From Epiperipatus broadwayi (lineage: Eukaryota > Onychophora > Udeonychophora > Euonychophora > Peripatidae): a stretch of DNA of 64,000 nucleotides. Numbering within the stretch: the stretch's first letter is position 1; every line of letters begins with the position of its first letter. Of the stretch, positions 10,255-22,379 are shown piece by piece. Where the stretch lies: positions 186,001-250,000 of the forward strand of contig JAQFVV010000346.1 in NCBI GenBank assembly GCA_028023455.1. Reading direction: 5' to 3'. The translations under genes were made by a program, and so were the position numbers. The notes beneath the pieces are model-generated. The model worked only from the letters and a program-made list of their open reading frames with translations, was not told the DNA's origin and did not search any database.

Positions 10255-13200
10255 CTGACAACTGTGGGCAGAAATTTCAGGAATTCAAATAACTGAGTAC
10301 TATCCAAAGGCATATACATATGTCACTTTAAGGAAAATCACTTAACCAGCTGCTATCAATGCCTAAATCACATATCCAAACAATCTGATCTTTTGTTATA
10401 ATCTTCACAGTCATTAAAAGCAAAATTTTATCTGTGATTTTTGGCATTATTATTTATCAAGATTTCAAACTTAAGAAAGAGAGTCGGAATAGTTATAAAC
10501 TTTTAAATGCATTTTCGTATTTTAACACATTATTTTTCTTACTTTTTGTTCATATTATATTTGTTAATTTTATATATAAGAATATGTTTTCAAAACATAC
10601 AAAATTTAACTGCTTTTCGATTTAAGAATCAGTAATAGAATTAAAGAAAACATTAGTTTTCTTCCTTTCAATCATTTGTTGAATTTAGTTTAAAATTTTA
10701 TAAATCTGATTTACTAATATCTGACATGCATGGGGTGCATGGATGATAACCTTCTTGCAGCTCATTTGTAGCATGAATTAGTAAATGAAACCAAACTTTA
10801 CCTTAATGAACTCTTGGTTAAAAACAGCAAATTATAATATGCATAGTAAAAGTATTTCTTGAATTTTTGTGACATTATAGAAGATAACTATCCCAGCAGT
10901 GAAGAGATGAGATTTCTAGTCTCACAAAATGAAAAATGATTACAGGTACTGGTGACCATGGAATATTTCAAGTTCCAGATATACACTATATATGTTGATC
11001 TTTTCTTTACCTTGGATACACAATAAAATTATTCCAATTGAATATTGAGGATATATCAAAATTAAAAATGATCCTCTACAACTAATTATTTAACCCAATA
11101 CTGACATAATTGTATTTTAGAAGACTAATTTTTTTTAATAATGCATCTTTTTGTAATTCCTGGATTTACATTGTTAATTGATAGAATTCTTTTCTAAACA
11201 TGGTATGATTACTTTTATTTCAAATCATCGTGTAAAGCAAATAACTTTGCTAGAAGATACTGTAATAGCCATTTGGATAGCTAATTATTGCATATGCAAT
11301 ATTTATGTCTCCCTTCTCCTATTAAAACTAGCCATACCCCTCTTTTTCAGATCTTCCTACACTTTCTGTATTTATAGGTTTCAATTTTCATAGTAGTCTT
11401 TAGGAATATGTAAATAATGATTGAGCAGACTATCAACTTTTAAGCGGATGAATTTAAATGATATGCACTTCATGATGCCAAACAAAGAGGAAGATTCCAT
11501 TCAGATAGTTGCAGAAGATAAATAATGTCTGATTTATGTTTTATTAAAAATAGTTCTTATTATCTGCAAAACTACTGATATTGGATCATTTCTTCCATAG
11601 ACAATGTAAACCAAATCTAATCATTCTTGAAATCCACATTCCTGTAGGTGAAAGTTACCCTGTTCTGAAATGCAATTTAAGGAAAGTCAATTTAATTATC
11701 TTTTGCTCAGATAGATTTAACAAACTTATAATAACAGGTGCCAGAGATTCCATTCTTATGGATATTAAAGACAATTCCATTTCAGGTTGGAACAAAACCA
11801 GCAATCCTCTTTATGCCATTTTGAAATTGCTAATAAAGGTGTAAAATAACTTGATAATGCCAAAAAATAAAATAAGAAAAGAACAATTGAGAAATAAAAT
11901 TTTACAAGATCTGGTCATAAGATCTCATCCCTTTTATAAAAGCTGGTGGATGTAACAATACCTCTAAAAGCAATACTATTATTGTTAATGAATTACTAAT
12001 TTTATATATCATACTTCTAAAGTCAAGGTTTATAGAATGATAAAAACATTATTAGAACAGAACTGCAAAGTTCTCTTTTATAAAGTTTTTCTAATTTCAG
12101 TCTGAAGAAACCTGTAAAAGTTGGTGAATTTGAACTTGCCATCAGATGTCTTACAACAAAAATGTCTTACTACCAGTTAGCCCCCTTTCAGAGACAAAAA
12201 ATTTAGAACCTAAAGCCAAAGATTGGTTGACAAAAGTATTCAGTAATATGGGCATAAAAACAGAACTACTTAAGTCATATAAATTCAGAAATGACTTAAA
12301 AAACGATCCCCTATTACGTCTTCTATATGAGCTTTTGAAATAATTATATTAATAAGAATTATGTCAATAGTTGAAAGGCATCTACATATAAAGCAGGCTA
12401 CAGTTTTTAGAAACAAATTTGATCTTTAAAAACTCACATTGAAAGGGCCTTCAAAATAAAAACTGCTGCTATCTTGATTAAAGAAGAGACACAATTTTCT
12501 ACTAAGTAATAGTAAATACACCACCAGTATTTCTTACAATGAGCAAAATGTTTTCTCAGATCATGTGATGCTTTAGGGGTTTAATCTCAAAGTAAATGAA
12601 CATTTCGATGAGTTCCTGAACTTCATTGGAGAAACTGTGCAAAAAATATATAAAAAAATGGTTTTAACTCTGGAAAAAAACAAAATAATATTTCTCTTCA
12701 AGTTTTCCACCCACAAGACTAAGGTAATTGTGCAAATATATATGATAAAATAAATGGTGTTCAAATGTACCTCATTCTTACCCTGTAGAGCACAATTATT
12801 GAATTGCATAGAAGACAATGATGTAAGTACTGAAAAGAACATTATCCCTTCAAAGTCTTTCAAAATCATGGTGGAGTAAAAAAATTCCAGATGTGTACCC
12901 AATTGTTAAAATTATCTCAGAGTACTTGCTGTGTTTATGTCATTCTCAGAGAAATGGCTGCAGGATTAAAACTTCTTCAGCATTGAACACAACTTAAAGA
13001 TTGGAAAAAATATTTTTTATATTATAAAGATCTGCTTTGGTACAAAATATTAGCAAATATTGTCAGGAAAAACATTATACAAAGTAAAGACTTTTTTTAT
13101 ATATATTAAGACTGTACTTACAAGAGATTTAGTGACATAGATCCAGCAGTTGTGTGATTCATGAAAAAGTTTTGTTCAAGAGACAAAGGTAGTTGATAAA

Positions 13201-13428
13201 GAAGTAGAAATGTAATTTGAATTGCCCAAAAATTAGCAATTTTTACAAATTATGGACAATTGCATAATTTTCATAGTTTAGCTAAGATTGAATTATTTTT
13301 ATCAATGATTTAAAGATAAGATTTGAAGTAGCAGATACTATTTGTGAATTATTCTTATCCATTTTGAAGCAAAACATAAACATTGTTCACCATATCACAA
13401 AAGCAGCAAGCTTGTAAATACACAGATA
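10255..13428. other. AT-rich region with unidentified coding-like scraps
   Basis: Two open frames on the plus strand, 11581-11844 and 12146-12343, have protein-like composition (for example KAKDWLTKVFSNMGIKTEL) and lie in one broken stretch reaching about 13200. They look like remains of one decayed coding sequence, perhaps a transposon or retrocopy, but I recognise no family. The rest is AT-rich with no repeat edges. Confidence 0.25.
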
Positions 13429-13590
13429 CAAAACTCTCCATACAGCAGTGCCCCCTCAATGCAAGCCAGAGTAACTAATGAATGCAAGAAGGTTTATACA
13501 CTGAGTGATGCTACTACATGGAGAGTTTTGCTTCTATGTTAGCAGCTTGTGTAAGCATAAAGAATGTTAATAATGTGATGTTTAGTGGTT
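13429..13590 (+). mobile_element. Family A fold-back retroposon, degenerate copy A2
   Basis: AAAACTCTCCATACAG at 13431 faces CATGGAGAGTTTTG ending near 13530, followed by the family A tail (CTTGTGTAAGCATAA, then TGTGATGTTTAGTGGTT) also seen at 17740-17778. Internal part is shortened. No target duplication identified. Confidence 0.55.
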
Positions 13591-13855
13591 TAAAACATGT
13601 AAATACATATGAGAAGCATATACCATTAGACTTACTTCATGAAATCCTTCATTTAAAAATATTCACAAAATAGTTTTTGTCACTGAAAGAAGCCCAATTA
13701 GATCTCTAAACATAATTTCTGAGTAAAAAACCCCAAACTAACTGTAATGTATATTTGCCAATATCTGCCTCAGTATTCCAACATCTTCTTTGAAGTATTA
13801 AAATTTCCTTCCACTTCTCCTTCTTATTTGCATTGTTGAATTATATATAATATAC

Positions 13856-14320
13856 CTGGGGTGACCAACTTTTGTGTTCAAAAGATCTACTTTTTATTTT
13901 AAAAATGTATTGCGATCGACTTGTCATAGGCAATCAACTTGCTGTTATAGGTGTAGTCAAAGTGGAAGGAAGTGTGAAATACATACTATTTTTATATATC
14001 TACCTAGTAAAAAATAATTATTTAATGGGCCAAAAACTCAGGAGGAATTAAAGCAACATGAATAATTATTAACAATATTTATTAATTCAAATTAGCTACA
14101 TTAAATCAAGATTAAAAGTATTATTTTCAATAATGATACGGCTTAGTGGACTTCACTTATCTAGAATTGAAAAAAAATTTAGAACAAAAACAAAAATAAC
14201 AAAAAAACTTAATTTGTTTCACTTGTTACCTGACAGCTCTTCCCAGATTAGCCTTGTGATCAACCAAAAATGACTTTTCGATCCACCAGTGGATCACGAT
14301 TGACTTGTTGGACACCCCTG
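13856..14320. mobile_element. hAT-type MITE with perfect 8-bp target duplication
   Basis: Left end CTGGGGTGACCAAC (13856) and right end GTTGGACACCCCTG (to 14320) are terminal inverted repeats of the CAGGGGTGTCCAAC type. The 465-bp element sits between perfect 8-bp repeats TAATATAC (13848-13855 and 14321-14328), as expected of hAT transposition. Sub-terminal inverted blocks (GATCGACTTG, GATCCACTGG-like) are present. No transposase. It landed in the left tip of the family F palindrome. Confidence 0.85.
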
Positions 14321-14470
14321 TAATATACCATATACTCCACAATTTACATTTCACAATGCACTTTTAACGTATGATTTATTTTATCTCGCTTAAAGTTTCA
14401 ACTATCCAGCAGTCACCATCAGAGTTAAAGCATTGTGAAGTGTAAATTGTGGAGTATATGGTATATAATT
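14321..14470. mobile_element. Family F palindromic element with hammerhead-like core
   Basis: Arms of about 37 bp (ACCATATACTCCACAATTTAC from 14328 and its complement ending near 14463) enclose about 65 bp. On the minus strand the centre carries CUGAUGG (from 14416-14422), a GACU/AGUU stem II and GAAA (from 14396-14399). This is the same order and loop text (ACU, GGAUAGUU, GAAA) as the sequence just after the Penelope-like ORF ending at 23068. The left tip continues on the other side of the hAT MITE (near 13838-13855), so F is older than that MITE. Confidence 0.5.
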
Positions 14471-14478
14471 ATTCCCAC

Positions 14479-15127
14479 ATCTATTATTATTTAAATGTTT
14501 TTAAAAAAATTCACACTTTATTTAAAGTTTTTAAATAGATTCAACTGTTAATAACACCACACAGATTAGCATAAAACATAGTATTTCTCTCGTCTTCAGG
14601 GGTTGAATAGTTCAGCATATAATTACAGCTAAAGTGCAACCATGAGAAACTTTTAGAGAAATATTAAGAACTATTTTAATTTTTCAACTAAAAAATTATT
14701 CAGCATATTAGAAAAGTCATTAAAATATGATAAACAAAACTGGTCAAGAACAATTTATGCATCAAAAATTATTTGAAAAATTTGCATGACAAAAGCTAAT
14801 TTGAGACAATTTTTAATCTTCATTTAATTATGTAAATCTATTAATTTTTTTTAAAATAAATGTGATTTTTATGTCATTATTTAGTCTGATTTATTTCATG
14901 CTACATCTTGGAGAATCATGCTGTCTTTTATCTTATTGTAAATACGGTAGAAGCCTCCAACAATTCTGATCTGGTAATCCACATCAAGAAGTGGAATGCA
15001 TGACTTTACAACAATATTGGCATTGATATTACCTGTCATTTTGTATTACAGTTATACTGTGTTACAAAAAATAACATATTTTAGTCTAAAATACATAATA
15101 AATAAGAAATTAAAATATTAACTAAAC
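14479..15127. other. AT-rich spacer, nothing recognised
   Basis: No gene or repeat edge seen. Confidence 0.5.
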
Positions 15128-15140
15128 TATGAATCTTAAC

Positions 15141-15507
15141 AGTCAAAATAAGAATCATAGATCACATGATCCTATTCTCTTAAGCTTGTAAGTTATAAAC
15201 AATGAGGATTGCCAATTCCTCAACAAGCTTTGTGATAAATGCTTAGCTAAAGAAAGCATTTAAAATATCTGTCAGGACCCCACCCCCTAAACCTCTGACC
15301 ATAGTTTCATGCTCTGGCACTCCTCAGAGAGGTGCTAGGTAAGTTCAGACACCAGATCTAATAATACCATCCCAAAGCCAGTATTTAATTAAAGGTTATC
15401 TTTTGAGTGGAAAATCTGAAATTTTCAGACACCTACATGTCTTCAAACCCAGCTATCCAACTCAAATAGCTATATGGGGCTGAGAGATCTTCAGCCATAC
15501 CATATAT
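15141..15507 (-). mobile_element. Family C hammerhead retroposon, single unit C2
   Basis: A 367-bp insertion between perfect 13-bp direct repeats TATGAATCTTAAC (15128-15140 and 15508-15520). It is colinear with the units of the composite element at 5793-6478 but without the inverted or tandem extra copy, so it gives the edges of one unit. Non-coding; contains one complete hammerhead on the minus strand at 15291-15333. The clean, long target duplication and absence of terminal inverted repeats mark it as a retroposon. Confidence 0.8.
15291..15333 (-). ncRNA. Complete type I hammerhead ribozyme (family C)
   Basis: Read on the minus strand: helix I strand ACCUCU (from 15328-15333), core CUGAGGA (15321-15327), stem II GUGC/GCAU around CAGA, GAAA (15305-15308), helix III ACU/GGU around AU, cleavage dinucleotide UC (15297-15298), and helix I strand AGAGGU (15291-15296), which is a perfect complement of the first strand. 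Every invariant core base of the hammerhead (CUGANGA and GAAA, UH before the cut) is present. Only the closing pair of stem II is a G-U wobble. Helix III is near-palindromic and only 3 bp, which in known minimal hammerheads favours cleavage as a dimer. Confidence 0.75.
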
Positions 15508-15924
15508 TATGAATCTTAACTTTTTTTTTTTATTTGCTAAAACATGGAACTCACATTTGCTCTAATAACTAACCCATTATTAAAAAAAATCTATATTTTC
15601 AAAAATTCATCAATTTCAACCTCTGGGCATGCCCAATGAAGTATCAACTCCAGCTGTATGTGCTCTGAAATAAATATAAAGAGGTTTTAAACTGTGAAAT
15701 TCAAAAAGTAGCATGCTATTACTTACATGAGTTGTTCCTGCTTCCTTATCTTCAAGACATAGACTTTGACAAGAATTTGAAAGGAAAAACATTTTTGTAT
15801 CTTGCATTAATTCAAAAATTTATTTTAATTAATAAAAAAACTAAAATACTTGCTGGATTGAAAACTGATACAAATGTTATTTAGATTATTATAAATGTTA
15901 GGTCAATACTTTTAGATAATACTA

Positions 15925-16560
15925 ATGAATAATATTTCTGTAATATAAGTTTCTCCACACTACTTCCACACAAGATAGGAATTGGTTTTTGTCTGTTTTA
16001 ACACCTTATGGAGGGATATAATCATAAACATATGACTAATAGCATGTGAAAAAGTTTATGATCTACACAAGGTGTTAAAAGTGGATAGAAACCAGTCCCT
16101 ATCTTGCATGAGAGTGGGTAGTGAAAATTACCCTGCAGAAATATTATTCATTATTGGATAATTTCTAGTCTAAGGAATGACTAATAAAAATTATTAATAT
16201 ATTTTCATTAAGTGATTTGTGTCAAAATTGTGAGGGTAGCACATTTGGCACATCGATTAAATTGCAATAATTAACTATCTATCTATTTATATATATTGAA
16301 TAATGATAAGGATATATTTGACATTGTGATCTAGTTAAACTAATGAGTGTGGTTCAGCACAAAATGTGCATCTTGGGGATTATAGATCTTTTTCACATGC
16401 CTTTGGTCATTTGTTTATGATTACATTCCTCCACAAGGCATTAAAAGTGGATAGAAACCAGTATCTACCTTGCGTGAGAGCGGTGTGGTGAAAATTAAAC
16501 TACAGAAATATTATTCATTATTGGATAATTTCTAGTCTAATAAAAAATTAAATTATTAGA
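15925..16560. mobile_element. Family D hammerhead element, inverted plus tandem copies (D1)
   Basis: A minus-oriented part unit (about 15925-16040) abuts a plus-oriented part unit (about 16050-16190), followed by another plus unit (about 16200-16550). Landmark strings such as AGTGGATAGAAACCAGT and TATTATTCATTATTGGATAA recur in both orientations. The second plus unit carries a decayed hammerhead at 16325-16385. The same unit recurs at 27835-28640 and in part at 18364-18426 and 57230-57310. No clean target duplication found. Confidence 0.65.
16325..16385 (+). ncRNA. Hammerhead ribozyme relic (family D)
   Basis: CTAATGA replaces CTGATGA, stem II GTGTGG/CAGCAC is weakened and AAAA replaces GAAA, so cleavage is unlikely. 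The flanking TGCATCTTGGGGAT matches the intact copy at 57246. Confidence 0.5.
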
Positions 16561-17081
16561 TTGAGCTATTAATTCTTTTTTTTTTTCATAAATATTATTT
16601 TTTTAAAAGCTGAATATTAAAAATATTAAATAGGAACTACATAAGATTAAGAAAACAGAAAAAAAATGGTGACTTTCGCTAAAATTACTAAATTTGTGTG
16701 GTAATTTTAAATTGCATTTAAAACATTTTTCTCTTTCATAATTTAAAACATTTTCCCTCTCCTAAATATTAAATACGTATTTTTTAAACAGTGCAAAGAA
16801 ACTTCATTAGTTGTAAGTTTAAAACAACTAAAATATAGAAATGAAAAAATATTTTTGTATCCAGCATTAATTAAAAACTTTATTTAATTAATAAAATAAC
16901 AAGTATTTGCTGGACTAAAAATAACTATCAAGCAATGTCATAAGTTGAATAGGCTATCAATATCATACATAAATGTGCAAATATGCAATTAAATTTCAAT
17001 TAATTTATAGTATATGCATGATATATAAAGCTATTTTCCTTAATATGGTTTCAACATGAATAAAATAAATTATACAATAAC
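16561..17081. other. AT-rich spacer, nothing recognised
   Basis: No gene or repeat edge seen. Confidence 0.5.
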
Positions 17082-17094
17082 ATGAACAAATACT

Positions 17095-17778
17095 AAACAG
17101 GCATAACTCACTATACGTACTGCGACACACAGCAAGCTAGAGTAATCAATGGATGCCAGAAGGCTTGTGCATAAAATCTCCATCTGGTGTCTACCTATCC
17201 AATATCCCCAGACTAGTTTCTGGCATGTCCTTTTGTCAATGAGGAGCCTTGGATCTAAGAGCACTGCACCTAAATCTTAGGATCTAACACAACCCTCCAG
17301 CAATCACCTTTTATCTCCATTTAACTACAAAACTATGAGTCTTAAACTGAAAACACCTTAATGTTTTCAATCCAAGCCCATTAGCTTATATAGTCATATG
17401 GGTCTGAACCCAGTTCAGTATCCATACATTTTGGTGTCTTTGGTTCTTTAATAACCATATCCACCACTATCCTATTAGGCAGGATTGGTTTAGTTAAATG
17501 GAGATAAAGGTGTTTGCTGGAGGGTTGCATTAGATCCTAAGATCTAGGTGCAGTGCTCTCAGATCCAAGGCTCCTCACTGATGAACGCCACAAGCCAGAA
17601 ATTATTCTGGGGATATTGGATGAGTAGGCACTAGATGGGGATTTTATGCACAAGCCTTCTGGCATCCATTGATTACACTAGCTTGCTGTGTGTGGCAATA
17701 CATATAGTGAGTTTTGCCTGTTTTAACAATAGTTATACACAAGCATAAGAGGTGGTGGTCATGTGATGTTTATTGGTT
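17095..17778 (+). mobile_element. Family A hammerhead retroposon, long copy A3
   Basis: A 684-bp insertion between perfect 13-bp direct repeats ATGAACAAATACT (17082-17094 and 17779-17791). It is an inverted partial copy (17095 to about 17340) followed by a full plus copy (about 17480-17778), with arms of about 240 bp and a roughly 140-bp unpaired centre. Both arms carry a hammerhead. The minus one (17206-17250) retains GAAA and the palindromic helix III ACUAGU followed by UC; the plus one (17572-17613) retains CUGAUGA. Together they imply an ancestral ribozyme with a 6-bp helix I (UCCUCA/UGGGGA). Non-coding. Confidence 0.75.
17572..17613 (+). ncRNA. Hammerhead ribozyme, slightly degenerate (family A)
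   Basis: Helix I strand TCCTCA (17572-17577), core CTGATGA (17578-17584), weak stem II in 17585-17597, GAAA at 17598-17601, cleavage dinucleotide TC at 17606-17607, helix I strand TGGGGA at 17608-17613 (pairs with the first strand, one G-U). Helix III reads TTATT here but is the perfect palindrome ACTAGT in the opposite arm (17212-17217). Confidence 0.55.
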
Positions 17779-17903
17779 ATGAACAAATACTGTATATAGA
17801 TTATTAAAACATGTAAAAAAACTTTAGAAATAACTTAATAAAAAAATCTAATATATGTACAAAAGATTTTGTTTTTTGTATCAAATATAAACAAAGTGTA
17901 AGA

Positions 17904-18800
17904 AAAGAAAAAATGATATATTTTAATTTTGTACATTTAATCCACATATTGTTTGAATTTAATGGAACATATCCAACACTGGGAGAAATTATAAAAAGAA
18001 TCAATAAATATGATTTGCCATTATGTTTTGGATTTACAGATTATGAAAAAATATTTGATTCCATAAGCATTTTCTCAGTGATTAAAGCTTTAGATCATCA
18101 AGATATAGATTCCGGATATTATCATATACAAGGAATATTGATCACAGTGTAACAGTAGGGATTAGATTACATAGTAATATTAAGATTATCATTAATAAGG
18201 ATATACAATAGGATGATTCTATATCTCCAAAAAATTTTGAGCAGTTTTACAAAAAGTATTTTTAATTTTAGGAAATTTGAACACAGACTTTTAAGCTCCT
18301 TTCAGCAGCTATTCATTCTATCACATACAACCAATACCCATGACCACACACATAAAAAAGATAAATGATCTCTAATATATGAATTTCATGCTGAACTAGC
18401 ACTCATCATTTGGTCCAGATCATCATCTCTCATACATTATATATAATCAGTGCTTTGTTTATATTAAGATAGTACAACTTCAAACTTTAACGAACAAGCT
18501 TCAATTTACTTCATTCTCAACTCTTGGTCATTCATACCATTGAAAATCTGATGATGGAATACCAAATCCCTTTTGATGCCAATATTATTGTCATACCTAT
18601 GTTGACTTTAAGTCACTTTTACTTCTCATGTATAAGAAGACTTCATCCATTTAAATACAAAGAAGAGGGATGGATGGATGAAATAAGAATGTGTGCCGGG
18701 GTGATGTGGAGAAGAGACTAGAGATCAGAGAAGATGGATTGAACTTGGGGAGACTATTATGCAGTGGAATAGATGATGATGATAATTAGTGCATACTCAT
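17904..18800 (+). pseudogene. RTE-like LINE fragment (reverse transcriptase and C-terminus)
   Basis: 17913-18152 reads as RTE-type reverse transcriptase motif A and its surroundings (CFGFTDYEKIFDSI, then VIKALDHQDID). Just downstream, broken frames give QDDSISPKNF, a remnant of the motif B GD-x-ISP block. At 18660-18760 the extreme C-terminus appears (GWMDEIRMCAGVMWRRD), a hallmark of RTE-like elements. The middle is missing or replaced: a minus-oriented family D piece lies at 18364-18426. Non-functional. Confidence 0.6.
18364..18426 (-). ncRNA. Hammerhead ribozyme relic (family D)
   Basis: Minus strand: lower helix I AUGAUC pairs with GAUCAU, the upper part CCAA faces a mutated strand, the core reads AUGAUGA (first C lost), stem II GUGCUA/CAGCAU, GAAA intact, helix III altered. 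Its value is that it keeps the long helix I of the family. Confidence 0.5.
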
Positions 18801-18840
18801 ATAAATATATATATATATTGGATTCAATATTTTCATAGAT

Positions 18841-18960
18841 TATTATAATAAAGAATAGAAATAAGGAGATTATATCCACTTACACAGAGATAACTTTTAG
18901 CTTTTGATGATGATAAACTATCAATTACTATAAATTTCTATTCTTTATTATAATAAAGAG
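18841..18960. repeat. Short fold-back repeat
   Basis: TTATTATAATAAAGAATAGA at 18841 is mirrored by TCTATTCTTTATTATAATAA ending near 18957, enclosing about 70 bp. AT-only arms; possibly a small MITE or another dimeric retroposon. No hammerhead core seen. Confidence 0.45.
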
Positions 18961-20329
18961 ATATAATTTATACAAGATTAACACAAACTGATGTGATAAA
19001 ATATCATAATATTTATTTACATTCACTAGATAGGACATAAATTTATAAAAGATAACATGAGAATGATTCACTATACTAATAATAAAAGGGATACAAAAAT
19101 TAAAAAACTATCTTGGCATGAAAACATGACTTTTATAAAAATATAGTTTATTCAATAAATATATAGATTAAAAATAAAATAATGGATAGTTTTTAAAAAT
19201 GCTAATAGGGGGGGGGAGGTAGTATATAAAATATAAGACAAGTTAAATTTTGTCAGTTAAGTTTTTAGAGTTGAAAAAAACTAATTGCTATATTAAAAAA
19301 AGAACTTTTTTTTTTGCAAAAATTAGTAATATATAAATTATTATAATTAATTAATGCACGATGTAATGACATAATTAAAGTGATAAAAATAAATTAAATT
19401 ATTAAAAGTTATATAAATGTAAAATAAAAAAATATGTTTATTAAAATATAAAACAATATATAGAAAAGAAAAACAAAAATGAGAATAAAAATCAAAAAGA
19501 ATAATATCTATAAAATTGTTAAAAATATATATATATAAATACTGGTTTCATTAAAATATTTGCATTCTGTAAAATCTATAATGTAAAGTGTTATATATAT
19601 ATATGCTGTATAATTATATCTATGTAATGAATAAATATGTAGGATATCTATTTATGTATATATAGTTATATACAGGTCCGTCCCAAGCAGGGAGGGTGAT
19701 GTACCTGGATCACATATTGTAGGGGTGGCATAAACGTTTGTTTTTATTAAAAAATTTAAATCAATAGATAATCAAAAGAATATTTTAAAAAATTCCAGAT
19801 GCTTCAATACTTGATTTTGCTGATGTTAAATGAATGTTTTATTTTATTATAGGTGTTATTTATGTGTTTGTATTGTTTTATCAGTTAGACTAGGTCTAGG
19901 ATTATGTGTTTATGCTGTTTTTGAGACAGACAATTTTATTGTATTTGGAGCCATTTTGCCATCACTTTTATTCTACTTACTTATACAGCCAATATTACAG
20001 TATAATTAACAAGCATCATACATTTATGCTACATAATAACTGTGGAAAACCTCTAGTGACTGATTCATTAATTAAGCTTATCCTAGAATTAAACCAAATA
20101 AAAACCAATATAATTTTGTATCCAGACAGCACAAAATCATGGAACAGACCTGAACATATATATTTTAATACTGTAAATGTTGAAAATGGCTAAGTCAAAA
20201 CTATAAAATAATGTTAAGGAATATATTTTAATTCATTGCATTGGCAAAATTGAATAATGAAGATATATAAATGGTGTTATATATAAATTATTCTTTTTGG
20301 GATTAAACCATGTGTTATTTTCTATTAAG
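18961..20329. other. AT-rich spacer, nothing firmly recognised
   Basis: Contains an oligo-G run near 19207, TA-rich microsatellite patches and a moderate-GC patch at 19674-19735 that resembles a hAT end. The 95-codon frame at 19906-20193 has no recognised motif. Confidence 0.35.
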
Positions 20330-22360
20330 TACCCTCTATTTTGATGAACTAGCATCTGCCATTGTCAAGGTTAACTTTTGAAAAAAAAATTGTTAGATCT
20401 CAAACAATAACATGATTGAGTATAAGATGAGAAATGAGATTCAACTTGAAGTAGTTCAGCATTCAAAATATGAGGCTTATCAAAATGTTTATTTCCCTCA
20501 GTTTTTTCACCTATTAATTTTAAGTTAATATTAGAAGACAGAGATAAAATTAGAGATTTCCACATAGCTGGAATATGTTGTGCTTCGTCAGCTCTATTTA
20601 AACCAATAGGTCTCTTTAATATTTCAATTGACTCTCTCATCATTCTTAAATCATACCTTTCCAAATTAAGAAGTATTTTTGTATTGTCAAAATCAGGTTT
20701 GTGACCAATTTCTTAAAAAGGGGAAGTAAAAACTGATGTCTTAATTTTCTGATTAAAAGCATTTATATGTTCCTTAATTATGACATTTATTCATATATTA
20801 GACTTGCCTACATAGGTGCTTGAGCACTACAAACATGGAATTTCATAAACCCCCTGATGTTCCAAAAATACTCTGTCTTTAGGTTTGTATAAAAAATCAC
20901 CAATTTTCTTGCCAGTAGAAAAAGTAGTTTTTATATTAAAACTAGATAGTATTCTACTGATTTTATCAGTAACTCCTTTAATATAATGTAAAACCACTCT
21001 ATTATAAGATGAATTATCAATTCTATCCTCTTTTTTCTCTTTAGCATCAATGCTATGTAAAACCTTACATATGATGTTTCTATTATAATCATTAGAAAGT
21101 ATAATATTTTTTGTTAAGTTCTATTTCTTGAGCAAGATGAGCTTTATTAGACAAACTATAAGCTCTAATCAAAATATTTTTTGCTACAGAAAATATTTGA
21201 GCAGGGTGATGATGAGAATTAAAATTATCTGTTTATATGGGTGGATATCCTGTAAACTGATATTGAAAAGGTTTCATCACATTTTCATGTAATTAAAACT
21301 TCTAGAAAAGAAAGTGTTTGTTATTTTCCACTTCCATAGTAAATTTAATATTAGGATGCCAATTATTTAGAAAAACAAGAAAAGAATTTAAGGCATGAAT
21401 GCCATGAGGCCATATAACAAATGTATCATCCACATATCTTAGACAAATAGAAGGTTTCTTAATAGCTGCATTTAATACTTGATTTTCAAAATGATCCATG
21501 AAAAGATTAGCAATTACAGGTGACAGTGGAGATCCCATAGAAAGTTCTTTAATTTGTTTAAAATTTTGAGAGTCATGAATAAAAAATGTATTTTCAAGGT
21601 GATGCTTTCCTAATGGAATAATAAAATCATGAAAATCATTGTATTGCACTATTATAAATAATTCTTCTTCAACAGGAATATTAATAGGCATGGAAGAAAC
21701 ATCAAAACTAACCAATAAATCAGTTCCAGTTAGTTTTAAGTTTTTAATTATAGAAATAAAATGACGTGAATTTTTAATTCTTGATGGAATCTTATCTGTC
21801 AATGGTTGTAAGCCCTGGGCTAAATATTGAGCCAAAGCATGTGTGGGAGAACCTATAGCACACACAATAGGTCACAATGGTATTTCAGGTTTATGAATTT
21901 TAGGCAAACCATAACATTTAGGATATAATGAAAGACCTTCTCTTGGAGAAATTTTAATGTTCATATCTTCATCCATATTAGAACGTTTGATTAGACATTT
22001 TGTCTTTTCTCTAAATATGTCAGAGGATCTCTAACAATCTTTTTATAAGTTCCATCATTTAATAAATCTAAAATGTTATTATTATAATCCAAAGGATTAA
22101 GAACAACCATTGAATTTTCTTTATCTGCTGGAAATTACTTTTTTGTGGTTTCATACTTTTTAAGACATCACAAACCTCAAATCTAATAAGATCAGTTGTA
22201 TGAGAGTCTATATTTTTTAAAGAAGACTCAATATCGCACATATTTTCAACTGGAACATGTTTAGGAGCCAGTGCATAATTAAAACCTTTCTCCAACAGAG
22301 AAATTTCATTTGAAGGAAGTTGATGATTGGATAAATTCCATGTTTTCAATGCTCATGAAG
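20330..22360 (-). pseudogene. Penelope-like element 1: reverse transcriptase plus GIY-YIG endonuclease
   Basis: Reading down the minus strand: the N-terminal PLE block (22349: NEISLLEKGFNYALAPKHVPVE, split by one stop further on), then the reverse transcriptase at 21865-21302. This has the template-side motif GSPTHALAQYLA, motif A LVSFDVSSMPINIPVEEEL (altered from the usual SLFTNIP), motif B ELSMGSPLSPVIANLFM, motif C CLRYVDDTFVIW and a following HPNIKFTMEVE. Near 20900-20800 lies the C-terminal GIY-YIG nuclease (GVYEIPC, CSSTYVGKS, IKEHI) with an in-frame stop, then the element's tail domain (20664-20371). Frameshifts and stops inactivate it. A hammerhead-like relic follows the ORF near 20335-20375. 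Confidence 0.85.
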
Positions 22361-22379
22361 CTATGTAGGCCAGTCTAAT

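Noticed and set aside
12573-12902. Plus-strand text here (EHFDEFLNFIGETV) looked faintly like a Rap/Ran-GAP domain start
   Set aside because: The downstream GAP motifs do not follow; too weak to claim.
19674-19735. CAGGTCCGTCCCAAGC patch resembling a hAT terminus
   Set aside because: No partner end or 8-bp duplication found.
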